From assembly GCA_022709905.1 (NCBI GenBank), contig JAKLHY010000026.1, positions 1 to 64,000 of the forward strand: a stretch of 64,000 nt of DNA, written 5' to 3'. This document shows, piece after piece, positions 53,113-61,773 of this stretch (the first letter of the stretch is position 1; the number at the start of each line of letters is the position of its first letter). The stretch is from Verrucomicrobiota bacterium (lineage in GTDB: Bacteria; Verrucomicrobiota; Verrucomicrobiia; Limisphaerales; UBA1319). The position numbers and the translations under genes are program-made. The notes below the pieces were generated by a model, which worked only from the letters and a program-made list of their open reading frames with translations, had not been told where the DNA came from and searched no databases.

Positions 53113-55499
53113 GCGCGGTTCCGGGATGTCAGGGCCGACAGAACGCGCTCGGGAGTCAGCGGTCCTTTTGGGATTCGGGCTTGGATAGCTTCGGCGATGG
53201 CGTTTGCGACGGCGGCGCAGACCGGATCGATCACGATTTCGCCCAGGCCTTTCATGCCGAATGGCCCCTGTGTTTCCTGTTCTTCCACCGGAATGGAGAT
53301 CATGCTGGGCGAATCGAGCGACGTAGGGATGAGGTAAGTCGTGAAATTTCGGGTCAAGATCACCCCTTTTTCCTGCTTGAATTCCTCCATCAGCGCGTAA
53401 CCCAATCCCTGGACGATGCCACCCTGCACTTGTTGTTCATAGGTTTGGGGATTGAGGACGCGACCGGCATCGGTGCTGGAAAGGAAATGGCAGACCGTGG
53501 TTTCGCCGGTGAGTTCGTCCACCTCGACCAAGGCCAGTTGTGCCGCAAAGGAAAAGATGCGGTGCGGCAATCCCCATTTCCGGAGCTCTTCCGTTGAGCC
53601 TGCTTTTTGGCTGGCAGTCGGTGCGGTATAACTGAACGTGCAACAGCGCTCGGCTGGATCCATGGCCTGCGCGATCATCGCCAGAGAAAACAATCGGCCC
53701 GATGTCAAATGACAGACGCCATCCGGCAACAGCGCGAGATCGGTGGAGGCGATTTCCCTGAACAAAGTCATTTTTGCCAGCAACAGGGCCCGCTGGAGGA
53801 TTCGGTCTGCCAGCATTTGTGCCGCTGGAATCAAGGCGTTTCCAAAAGTGAAGGTCGTGCGGCTAGCCGAGGAGGAGCCGGAGGGAAGGGTGCGAGCGGT
53901 ATCGGGCAGAACCACCTGGAGGGCATCCGGTCGCTGGTTCAGAGTGGCCCCTGCGATTTGCAGAAATGTGGCGATGTTCCCTTGGCCCATGTCGGCAACG
54001 CCGACATAGACCGTGATCCGGCCGTCCGGCATTAACTCGATTTTGGCGGTGGCATGATCTGGGACTACTGGGCCGTATCCCATGCCATGTGAGGCAGAGG
54101 CCAGGCCAACCCCTCGGCGTTTGAATCTTGGCGCTTCGGCGATCCAACGTTTTCGGTCTTTCCAGAATGCGTGCCGCCGGAGGGACTCGAGGCAGGACGT
54201 GACCGCGACGGATTCCGTCAGGCGCACGCCGCAGGCATTCTGATCACCCTGGGTGAGGGCATTCCGCAGTCGAAATTCCAGCGGATCCAGACCGGTTTGG
54301 CGGGCCAATTCATCAATCAGCTGTTCGAGGGCTGCGGTGACTTGAGGCACTCCGAAACCCCGAAAGGCGCCGCCGATGGGATTATTGGTATAAACGAGAA
54401 ATCCCTCGATCAGGGCGTTGGGGATGCGGTAGATGCCACCGGCATGTTCCATGGCGAGCGCCAGAACGGCGGTTCCCAGGCAACTATAGGGACCGGTATC
54501 GAATAAGAGACGGCACGACAGACCTTGAAGAGTGCCGTCCTTCTGGCAGCCGATTTCATAATGGATCCGGACGGCGTGTCTCTTGGTCGAGGAGATAAAA
54601 CTCTCTTCGCGGCTGTTGACCAGCTTGACGGGGCGGCCTTCGGAATGCAGGGCGGCCAGGCCCAACAGCGCTTGGACAGTGATGCCGTCTTTGCCTCCGA
54701 AACCGCCGCCCAGTTGCGGGGCGATGACTCGGACTTGATCCGGCTTCAAACCCAGGCTCGAGGCGATCTCAAATCGGTCACGAAAAGGGGTTTGCGTGGA
54801 CGCGACCACGACCAAGCTTCCGCCCGCCTCAGACCAGGCTACTCCACATTCGGTCTCGAGGTATGCATGTTCCTGGCAGGGAAACTCGAATTCGCCGTCG
54901 GCAACGAAATCGCATTCCCGCAGCGCGCTCGCCCCTTGGCCATTCACGATCTGGCCGCTCAACAACACATTTCCGTGAGGCGCCTTTTCATGAACAAGAG
55001 GGGCCTCTGGGCGCATGGCCAGCTCAGGATCCTCGATCGGCGGCAACGCATCGTAGTCAGCCTGTATCAAGGCCAGGGCATTGCCGATGGCATCAGGGGA
55101 CTCGCCCAAAACGAGGGCTACCGCGTCACCGGGATGGCGGACTTTGTCATCACACAAAACTGGCATGTCAAATTCGGGGATCCCAACCCGGTTCGATCCT
55201 TTGACATCTTGGAAGGTGAGGATCTTGAAGATGCCCGGCGTTTGAGCGGCCGAGGCGATATCGATGTGTCGAATCCGGGCATGTTGTTGACCGGATCTTT
55301 TAACGCCGAGCCACAGGCAGTTGTCTGGAAAATAGTCCGAGGCATAGGTTTCTTTGCCGGTGACTTTGGCCAGGGCATCATACCGGATTTCAGGCCGACC
55401 GATGGCGGAGGCTTCGCTGCGGACACAAGGCATTGGATGGGCTTGAGCTCCAGGAAAGCAAGCCGGGGCTGGATGCAATGGGAGTTTGGCCTCTTGCAT
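53109..55499 (-). CDS. Xanthine-dehydrogenase-family molybdenum-binding subunit
   Basis: About 796 residues from ATG at 55499; ATG at 55433 (MPCVRSEASAIGRPE) gives 774 and is equally plausible, because the family region starts there with RYDALAKVTGKETYASDYF. Motifs of Mo-hydroxylases are intact: QLGGGFGGKDG, GGAFRGFGVPQ, GVGLASASHGMGYGP, ADMGQGN, and the catalytic Glu region GPFGMKGLGEIV. It is the first gene of the five-gene operon. A TATAAC box (55684-55679) lies upstream with no good -35 at normal spacing. The substrate (purine, N-heterocycle, aldehyde or aryl-CoA) cannot be told from sequence; the convergent benzoate-CoA-ligase-like gene favours an aromatic or heteroaromatic acyl compound (inference). 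Confidence 0.94.
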   Translation of the reverse strand: MQEAKLPLHPAPACFPGAQAHPMPCVRSEASAIGRPEIRYDALAKVTGKETYASDYFPDNCLWLGVKRSGQQHARIRHIDIASAAQTPGIFKILTFQDVKGSNRVGIPEFDMPVLCDDKVRHPGDAVALVLGESPDAIGNALALIQADYDALPPIEDPELAMRPEAPLVHEKAPHGNVLLSGQIVNGQGASALRECDFVADGEFEFPCQEHAYLETECGVAWSEAGGSLVVVASTQTPFRDRFEIASSLGLKPDQVRVIAPQLGGGFGGKDGITVQALLGLAALHSEGRPVKLVNSREESFISSTKRHAVRIHYEIGCQKDGTLQGLSCRLLFDTGPYSCLGTAVLALAMEHAGGIYRIPNALIEGFLVYTNNPIGGAFRGFGVPQVTAALEQLIDELARQTGLDPLEFRLRNALTQGDQNACGVRLTESVAVTSCLESLRRHAFWKDRKRWIAEAPRFKRRGVGLASASHGMGYGPVVPDHATAKIELMPDGRITVYVGVADMGQGNIATFLQIAGATLNQRPDALQVVLPDTARTLPSGSSSASRTTFTFGNALIPAAQMLADRILQRALLLAKMTLFREIASTDLALLPDGVCHLTSGRLFSLAMIAQAMDPAERCCTFSYTAPTASQKAGSTEELRKWGLPHRIFSFAAQLALVEVDELTGETTVCHFLSSTDAGRVLNPQTYEQQVQGGIVQGLGYALMEEFKQEKGVILTRNFTTYLIPTSLDSPSMISIPVEEQETQGPFGMKGLGEIVIDPVCAAVANAIAEAIQARIPKGPLTPERVLSALTSRNRA

Positions 55500-55778
55500 C
55501 ACAAACTTGTCAGGCGATTCGGCACGACCTTGACACAGGCATCCTGCGCCACAACCAGGCGGAGTGCGAGGGCAGTAAAAGGTTTTCTGGTTAGGATCGA
55601 GGTCATCATTTCCGTTTCGATGCTCGATGAGGCATGGCGCAGATGAACGACTCGAATGATTCAATTGATACCATGGGAGTTATATCGGATGGAGAGGGGC
55701 AAACTTAAGTCCATGTATGCGGACCTTGGATCGTGCAATACACGGTGAATCCAAACGGAAGTTCTGTTCGGCGGATCG

Positions 55779-57401
55779 TTAACGTTGCTTGCCAACGTCA
55801 GTTCCGCGGAATTCGGCGATCAGATCGTAATCGGTGTGTCCGATGACACGGACATCGGCAAATTGACCGGGCTCGAGCGTATGCCCGCCCCGGACATAGA
55901 CGCGTCCATCGATGTCGGGCGCATCGGCCTCTGATCGAGCCACCCACCATTGGCCTCGGCCGGGGAGATGGTGTTGATCGACATCGCGGACCAAGCCATG
56001 TTCCCAGGATCGGACTTCGGCGGCAAGCTGGGCTGAATTCCTGACCGGTGTTTCCAGCAGGACACGGAGGGATTTACCCACCATCGCGGCGCCGATTTGC
56101 CGGGCGATTTCACGCTGGAGTTGCATCGCGCAATCGCGGCGTTGTTTTTTAATCTTCTCCGGGACCTGCCCTCCCATGCGCGCCGCGCGGGTTCCTTCCT
56201 CGGCCGAGAAGGTGAAGACCCCGAGCCGCTCGAAGCGCAGGCGTTTCATGAAGTCGAGCAGGGCCTCGAAGTGCTCGTCGGTTTCTCCCGGAAAACCAAC
56301 GATAAAAGTCGTGCGGAGCGCAATCCCTGGAATGCGCTGCCGGAGGCGCAACAGGAGGTCCTCGAGGTATTCACGGGTTGTCTCCCGGCGCATACGTTCC
56401 AGCATGACAGGATGGATGTGCTGCAAGGGAATATCGATGTACCGGGCCACGTGCGGGCAGCGGGCGAGGGTGTCGATGAGGGAATCTGTCCAGTGCGCGG
56501 GGTGCGTGTAGAGGATTCGGATCCAGAACTCGCCGGGCAGGGCATTGAGTTCGCCCAACAGGCCCTCCAGGGTATCAGCGCTGGCTGGCAGGAGTTGCCG
56601 GGCCTTCTGGAACTGGGTTGGAGATGCCGCAGGACCCATCCGTTGCTGGCGCCGATCCAATCCGAAGTAGGTTGTGTCCTGCGAGATCAGATTCAGCTCG
56701 CGCACGCCTTCGGTCAGCAGACGGCGGCATTCGGCGACGACGTCGGATCGGGTGCGGCTTCGATGGGCGCCTCGGATCCGGGGGATGATGCAGAAGCTGC
56801 ACGGGTGATTGCATCCTTCGGCGACTTTGACATACGCGAAATGGGCTGGGGTCAGTCTGAACCGGGGGGTGGCGTAGTCCGGGATGAAAGTCGAGCGCGG
56901 ATGAGTAATCAGGAGTGGCGCGCGATCAGGTTTTGTGGCCAGGCGGCCGGCGGCGGGCGAGCCGGAGCGGCGGGTCTGCCGGGAGTGGGTTGGGCGTTGA
57001 TTGCGGTGATCGAAGGCTTTCCGGACGATGGCCGGGACTTGGGTCACCTGGTCAAGCCCCATGAACGCATCAATTTCAGGCATCAGCGCGGGGAGTTCCT
57101 TCTGGAACCGTTGCGGAAGACAGCCGGCGACGACGAGGGCTTGGCCGCGATGTTGCGCTTGGCGGACTTCGGAATGCTCGAGAATGGTGTCGATGCTTTC
57201 TTCCTTGGCGGCATCAATGAACGAGCAGGTGTTCACGATCAGGACATCGGCAAGGGCGGGCTCGGGCGTGATCAATATGCCCTCCCGGGCCAGAGCGCCT
57301 AGCATGATTTCGGCATCCACCAGGTTCTTGGCACAACCCAATGAAATCAACGCCACTTGAAGAGGCGGCCGGGGAGAGGAAGAATCCGGGTTTGGCGGCA
57401 T
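55779..57401 (-). CDS. rimO: Ribosomal protein S12 methylthiotransferase RimO
   Basis: 540 residues, longer than the usual 430-450. It adds a methylthio group to the conserved Asp of ribosomal protein S12. The UPF0004 domain has LGCAKNLVDAEIMLG and VNTCSFIDAAKEESIDTILE with cluster cysteines. The radical-SAM motif is CNHPCSFCIIPRIRGAHRSR. The TRAM domain is at the C-terminus (LEPGQFADVRVIGHTDYDL). The extra length is two Pro/Arg/Gln-rich inserts, near residues 130-165 and about 250-275. It is 17 bp downstream of ccsA in the same direction. Confidence 0.95.
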   Translation of the reverse strand: MPPNPDSSSPRPPLQVALISLGCAKNLVDAEIMLGALAREGILITPEPALADVLIVNTCSFIDAAKEESIDTILEHSEVRQAQHRGQALVVAGCLPQRFQKELPALMPEIDAFMGLDQVTQVPAIVRKAFDHRNQRPTHSRQTRRSGSPAAGRLATKPDRAPLLITHPRSTFIPDYATPRFRLTPAHFAYVKVAEGCNHPCSFCIIPRIRGAHRSRTRSDVVAECRRLLTEGVRELNLISQDTTYFGLDRRQQRMGPAASPTQFQKARQLLPASADTLEGLLGELNALPGEFWIRILYTHPAHWTDSLIDTLARCPHVARYIDIPLQHIHPVMLERMRRETTREYLEDLLLRLRQRIPGIALRTTFIVGFPGETDEHFEALLDFMKRLRFERLGVFTFSAEEGTRAARMGGQVPEKIKKQRRDCAMQLQREIARQIGAAMVGKSLRVLLETPVRNSAQLAAEVRSWEHGLVRDVDQHHLPGRGQWWVARSEADAPDIDGRVYVRGGHTLEPGQFADVRVIGHTDYDLIAEFRGTDVGKQR

Positions 57402-57418
57402 GAAAAAAGGCTGAAGAC

Positions 57419-59107
57419 CTAGGCGGGAGTCGCATCGCCTGACGGCGGAGCCGACGTTAGGCTTGCCTGCAATCCTTTGTAGCGCCAGACCGCTAAACCG
57501 ACCAGGACGAGTTCAGCCCCCACGTAACATGCGACGGCCCATTCGCCACCGGTGCCAAAGCCATAGCTGTGCAGGCCTTTGCCGAGGACGTAATTGACGC
57601 CGTAGGCCGCCATGACAATCGCCTGGAAACAGAGGACCGACGCCACGTTGAGCGCAAAGTCTCCCATCCAACCGGAGTAACGTCCGTGCAGCACGATCAA
57701 GTAACAGAGCAATGCGATCAGCGCCCAGGTTTCCTTGGGATCCCATCCCCAAAAGCGTCCCCAGGAATAGTTGGCCCAGACACCGCCCAGGATGGTTCCC
57801 GCAGTGAGAAAGATCACCCCAATCTGCATCGTCCGATAATTGAAGTGGGTCAGTTCCTTTGTTTTTCGGCGTTCGGCAGGTTTGAACACATAATATCCCA
57901 TGACAATATGTCCGATGCCCAGGGCCAGGAAGAAGGCGGCGTAACCCAGGGTGATGGTCAACACGTGGATCGTCAGCCAGTAATTCGAACGTAAGACCGG
58001 CACCAAGGGTTGGATGCTGGGATTCAGCACATTGGGCAAGTTATCGGCCAGAACCAGGCTGACGACGCCGACGGCTGAGGCGGCCAGGACAAGAAAGCGC
58101 GACCGATGGATCAGTTCGAAGATGAAGGCGAAAAAGACCGCCCCGAAACCTGTCCAGAGCACGACCTCGTACATGTTCGTCACCGGGGGCCGCCCACTGA
58201 TCAGGGAGCGAAGCGTAAACCCATACACCTGGAGGGCGAATCCAATTAAAAACAGGCCCATGGCGGGCCAGTAGAAACGTCTTCCGACCCCGCTCTCGCG
58301 AATGGCAAACAGCATGACCAGGAAAGAAAGGGCGTAGAAAATCCAGGCCCAGCGAAAGGGATGGGAATGGTTATAGAGCAATTCCAGGTGGAGGCTCTTT
58401 GCCGGCGGATAAAGAGACGGGGAAAGGGCGCGGATCTGGGTTTGAAATTGTTGCGCCGCTTGGGAGAGCGCGGTGTCATCACCCGCCCGATACGCGGTTC
58501 CTATAGCCTGGTAAAGGTTGGTGATGGTCTGGGCTTGATCGGGATGCGCCCGTCCGGCGTGGGAGACTGAGAACCAAGTACTGCCGGACTGGGGAGGGGG
58601 CGGAATTAGGCGGAGAGCCGTACCTTTCTCGAGAGCGGAAAAGAACTCGAGTTTGCCATAGAGCGTTTCGGCCTCATTCTCGAGGCGGTTGAGTTCGACT
58701 TTTGCCTCGGTGTGAGCGCGGCGCTGGGCGATATCATCAATGATCCGGCTCAGGGCCAGATTGTTGGTGAGTTCCTGGAAGCTGAAAAACTGGCGATCGG
58801 CCGGCAGTTGAAGCGTTTGTTTCAGCGGGAGGTAATTGCAGCGGAGCAATAACTCTTTTTGCCAGTCCTTCTGGCCCCACTGCAACGAGGCCAGCACCTC
58901 GAGGCCGGTCCAGCGTCGACCGGTGTCGTCTTTCCATGTGGCGCGTCCCGCGAGCTTCTGGAGGCTTTCCCGGGCAAAGGTGTCCAAAGGCTTCCGCCGG
59001 CCGCCATCCTGGACAGCCAGGGATTCCAACGGGCTGAGGTCCAAAGCCCATGCGGGGGTTATTCCCAGCAAGACAAAACAGAACAGCCATCTCAGGTTCA
59101 TGTTCAA
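57419..59107 (-). CDS. ccsA: Cytochrome c biogenesis protein CcsA (System II)
   Basis: 562 residues. A signal/first segment (LRWLFCFVLLGITPAWA) precedes about 225 residues of extracytoplasmic domain, then about eight membrane helices. The haem-handling WWD region WGRFWGWDPKETWALIALL is complete, with His residues flanking it in the expected segments (LTIHVLTITLGYAAF, LIVLHGRYSGW). CcsA with ResB moves haem outward and attaches it to apocytochrome c. It lies 21 bp downstream of resB. The large N-terminal domain is longer than in most CcsA proteins. Confidence 0.93.
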   Translation of the reverse strand: MNMNLRWLFCFVLLGITPAWALDLSPLESLAVQDGGRRKPLDTFARESLQKLAGRATWKDDTGRRWTGLEVLASLQWGQKDWQKELLLRCNYLPLKQTLQLPADRQFFSFQELTNNLALSRIIDDIAQRRAHTEAKVELNRLENEAETLYGKLEFFSALEKGTALRLIPPPPQSGSTWFSVSHAGRAHPDQAQTITNLYQAIGTAYRAGDDTALSQAAQQFQTQIRALSPSLYPPAKSLHLELLYNHSHPFRWAWIFYALSFLVMLFAIRESGVGRRFYWPAMGLFLIGFALQVYGFTLRSLISGRPPVTNMYEVVLWTGFGAVFFAFIFELIHRSRFLVLAASAVGVVSLVLADNLPNVLNPSIQPLVPVLRSNYWLTIHVLTITLGYAAFFLALGIGHIVMGYYVFKPAERRKTKELTHFNYRTMQIGVIFLTAGTILGGVWANYSWGRFWGWDPKETWALIALLCYLIVLHGRYSGWMGDFALNVASVLCFQAIVMAAYGVNYVLGKGLHSYGFGTGGEWAVACYVGAELVLVGLAVWRYKGLQASLTSAPPSGDATPA

Positions 59108-59128
59108 TCGTGATTGAGGTCGGTCGTG

Positions 59129-61024
59129 TTATTCCACTGGCCCGCGAGCGGACGGTCGTCCGATGCGAACGCCGGAGGATTCCAGGATCGTGTTTTTCGG
59201 TGCAGGATAGACGATTGTTTCTTCGGAGCCAGCCGGATTGGGGCGCCGCACACAGAATATGAGGATCGTTCCCAGGGTCAGCAGGATGGACCCGATGCCT
59301 TTCAAGGGATAGCCGGGATCACGCATGACTTGAAGGACGGACAGCATGCGCGTGCCATCGGCGCTTTCGTTGTAACTCGCCTGGGAGATGCGGTATCCCC
59401 CATAGGTCAGGGGGTGGTTCATCCAGATTTTCTTCTCCAAGGCATCGCCCGTTTCTGGGTCCTGCACTTTGACATAGCTTTCATAGCTGGCAGGCATGGT
59501 GGTGCCCTCGTAAGATGGAGCGGCAAATTTCTTGAGTTCAATCGAGAATCCCAGGGGCCGCATCGCAAACCCATAGAGCAACTCATAGGTTTTGCCACCG
59601 AGATCAACACGCAGCGGCTCACCCCAGCGGGCGGTGACTGCCTTAGGTCCATCTCCTTGCTGCAATTCCAGTTCGAGGGCAGGAGATGTAGCGGCCATTT
59701 CGGAGCCGGGTTGCGGAGCGGGAACATGCCGGGTGGAAATTTGAGGCTGCGGGAAGTACTCCTGGACGGTGAAAGCGGCGTTGGCCATCCAGGCCAGAGG
59801 AATGGGTTGGCCGAGTTGGACCTCGCCGGTTCGGCGGTCCGCCCGCGACGAGGTAAGCGTGTAATGCACTTGGTTGGAGGGTCCCGCCAATAGAGTCAGC
59901 AGGTTCATTTGACCCTGGTTCGCGCGTTCGAAACGATAGACCGCATCGATCTGGTTGGTTCCTTCCTCGTGTCGGAACAATGACATATCCGGAAAGTTCG
60001 CGAAGACAAAACCGATGGTCCGGCCCTGGGCAGTCGTGGCTTCAAAGAGCACGGCGGGGTTGTTCGGCTGGTCGGATACCGTCATGGGCCGGCGGTTCTG
60101 TTCGTCCATGCGGAAGTCGGCATAATAATCCCGGATTTTCACCGCAGCATCGCCCGAGGCCGTCTTGAATTCGCGGCCAATATTTTCCTCCACTGGCACA
60201 GCCAGGTTCTGGCGATTGATGGTCAGTTCCAGCAGTCCTTTGCCCGATTGCGCCGCCTCCGAGGGTGGTTCCAGCCTTTGCCTCAAGGTCTCGAGGCTGG
60301 ACACCTTCTCCAATCTCACTGCCGCCGGGCCCAGGTTCAGCGAGCGCCTTTGGGGATCTCCCGCAATCAACCATTCCTGGATCGACATCTCTGGATGATT
60401 GGTGTCGCCCATGCGGGCCGTGAATACAAACCGCAGGGCCGGATTGAATTCCTGGCCGCCATCCTTGACGACCAATTCCTCCTGGGTATGCAGGTGATGG
60501 GCTCTGACGGTAACCTCCAAGAGCAGCGGAGCGGTCGAGAGCCGATATCCAGTCGCGGGCGGTGATCCGTTGGCACGGCCCTTGAGCGGGGCTGAAACAA
60601 ACTCCTGGCCTCCCACCTCGGTGATGTTGAGCACTTCGTAGTCCTGCCTGAAGAAACGCTGTGGCGGACCTCCTTCGACCAGCGTGACGCTGCCTTCCAC
60701 TCCGAACAACAACCCGACAATGGATCCCACCAACAGGACGATGATGCCAGCGTGGGTCAAGACAAAGCCTGCCTGGTGCTTCTTCCAAGGATAGCGCGCC
60801 AAGGCGGCACAAAAGACATTCAAACCCAACAACCCCAGCAAGGTGATGAACCACCAGCTCTGGTAAACCAGGCGCTGAACCTCGGCCGTTGTGGTCTTGG
60901 ACTCGTATATTGTCGCGGCGATCAGCACCACGGAGAGCACGGACAAAACCACGACCGCAAGCTTCAGCGATCCCAGCCACCGTATCAAAGAATGGCCTGC
61001 CAAATTCTGCACTTTTTTAAGCAA
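59129..61024 (-). CDS. resB: Cytochrome c biogenesis protein ResB (System II)
   Basis: 631 residues. N-terminal membrane helices of the ResB pattern (SLKLAVVVLSVLSVVLIAATIYE, FITLLGLLGLNVFCAALARYPWKKHQAGFVLTHAGIIVLLVGSIVGLLFG) are followed by a large extracytoplasmic region with ResB-like blocks (RISQASYNES, YGFAMRPLGFSIELKKF) and a last helix near the C-terminus (GIGSILLTLGTILIFCVRR). It is the standard partner of CcsA and is the first gene of the resB-ccsA-rimO run. Divergent from the nitroreductase. Confidence 0.93.
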   Translation of the reverse strand: MLKKVQNLAGHSLIRWLGSLKLAVVVLSVLSVVLIAATIYESKTTTAEVQRLVYQSWWFITLLGLLGLNVFCAALARYPWKKHQAGFVLTHAGIIVLLVGSIVGLLFGVEGSVTLVEGGPPQRFFRQDYEVLNITEVGGQEFVSAPLKGRANGSPPATGYRLSTAPLLLEVTVRAHHLHTQEELVVKDGGQEFNPALRFVFTARMGDTNHPEMSIQEWLIAGDPQRRSLNLGPAAVRLEKVSSLETLRQRLEPPSEAAQSGKGLLELTINRQNLAVPVEENIGREFKTASGDAAVKIRDYYADFRMDEQNRRPMTVSDQPNNPAVLFEATTAQGRTIGFVFANFPDMSLFRHEEGTNQIDAVYRFERANQGQMNLLTLLAGPSNQVHYTLTSSRADRRTGEVQLGQPIPLAWMANAAFTVQEYFPQPQISTRHVPAPQPGSEMAATSPALELELQQGDGPKAVTARWGEPLRVDLGGKTYELLYGFAMRPLGFSIELKKFAAPSYEGTTMPASYESYVKVQDPETGDALEKKIWMNHPLTYGGYRISQASYNESADGTRMLSVLQVMRDPGYPLKGIGSILLTLGTILIFCVRRPNPAGSEETIVYPAPKNTILESSGVRIGRPSARGPVE

Positions 61025-61247
61025 TTCAGCCTCAGACGTTCACCGTCCGAAGTTCATCCAAATTAACCTGAAGCCGTTTTTTGGCAACTGCGAACCTGGA
61101 CGAATATTGTCCCGCTCAATACCATTTTAAGCTGCTGGACTTCCCGATACGGCCTGGCTAGGATTTCCGGCATGGAAGCTGACTGCATTTCCGCCGGTTT
61201 TCATGCATCACTTGTCTCGCGGAAAAGCATCGGATGGTTTGAAGCCT

Positions 61248-61757
61248 ATGGAAACGCTCAAAGCTATCTTCACCCGACGAAGCGTGCGCCGATATCGTCC
61301 GGATCCGATTCCGGATGAGATCATGCAGAACCTGCTTCGGGCTGCCATGAGTGCTCCTTCAGCCGGAAACGAGCAAGCCTGGCAATTTGTCGTCGTCACC
61401 CAACGCGCTCTCCTGGATCGGATTCCAGCCATCCATCCGCACGCGCAAATGCTGACAGAGGCGCAAGCCGCCCTTCTGGTCTGCGGAGACTTGCAACGGG
61501 AAGAACACCGGGGCTATTGGGTTCAAGACTGCTCGGCCGCCACAGAGAACCTGCTGCTGGCCGCGCATGACCAGGGATTGGGCGCTGTCTGGGTTGGAGT
61601 ATATCCCAGAGAGGAGCGGATCCTCCCCCTGCGCGAGCTTTTTCGGTTACCGGAAACGGTGATTCCATTTTCACTCGTTCCGATAGGATATCCGACGGAG
61701 GCCGCGATGGCGGAAGATCGTTTTAATCTCGAGCGTGTGCATTTCAACCAATGGTAG
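61248..61757 (+). CDS. Nitroreductase-family flavoprotein
   Basis: 169 residues from ATG at 61248 (METLKAIFTRRSVRRYRPDPI), the typical FMN-binding N-terminus with RRSVR. Further motifs are LLRAAMSAPSAGNEQAWQFVVV (FMN contact), CSAATENLLLAAHDQGLGAVWVGVYP and PFSLVPIGYP. An FMN-dependent NAD(P)H oxidoreductase of unknown substrate. It overlaps or abuts the pyrD start, so the two are probably co-transcribed. Confidence 0.92.
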   Translation: METLKAIFTRRSVRRYRPDPIPDEIMQNLLRAAMSAPSAGNEQAWQFVVVTQRALLDRIPAIHPHAQMLTEAQAALLVCGDLQREEHRGYWVQDCSAATENLLLAAHDQGLGAVWVGVYPREERILPLRELFRLPETVIPFSLVPIGYPTEAAMAEDRFNLERVHFNQW

Positions 61758-61773
61758 GTTTTTGTCTACTCCT

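Noticed and set aside
54525-55646. 373-residue plus-strand open frame opposite the Mo-subunit gene
   Set aside because: Antisense to a gene with complete family motifs; no recognisable domain.
56097-57302. 401-residue plus-strand open frame opposite rimO
   Set aside because: Antisense shadow; composition is that of a reversed high-GC reading frame.
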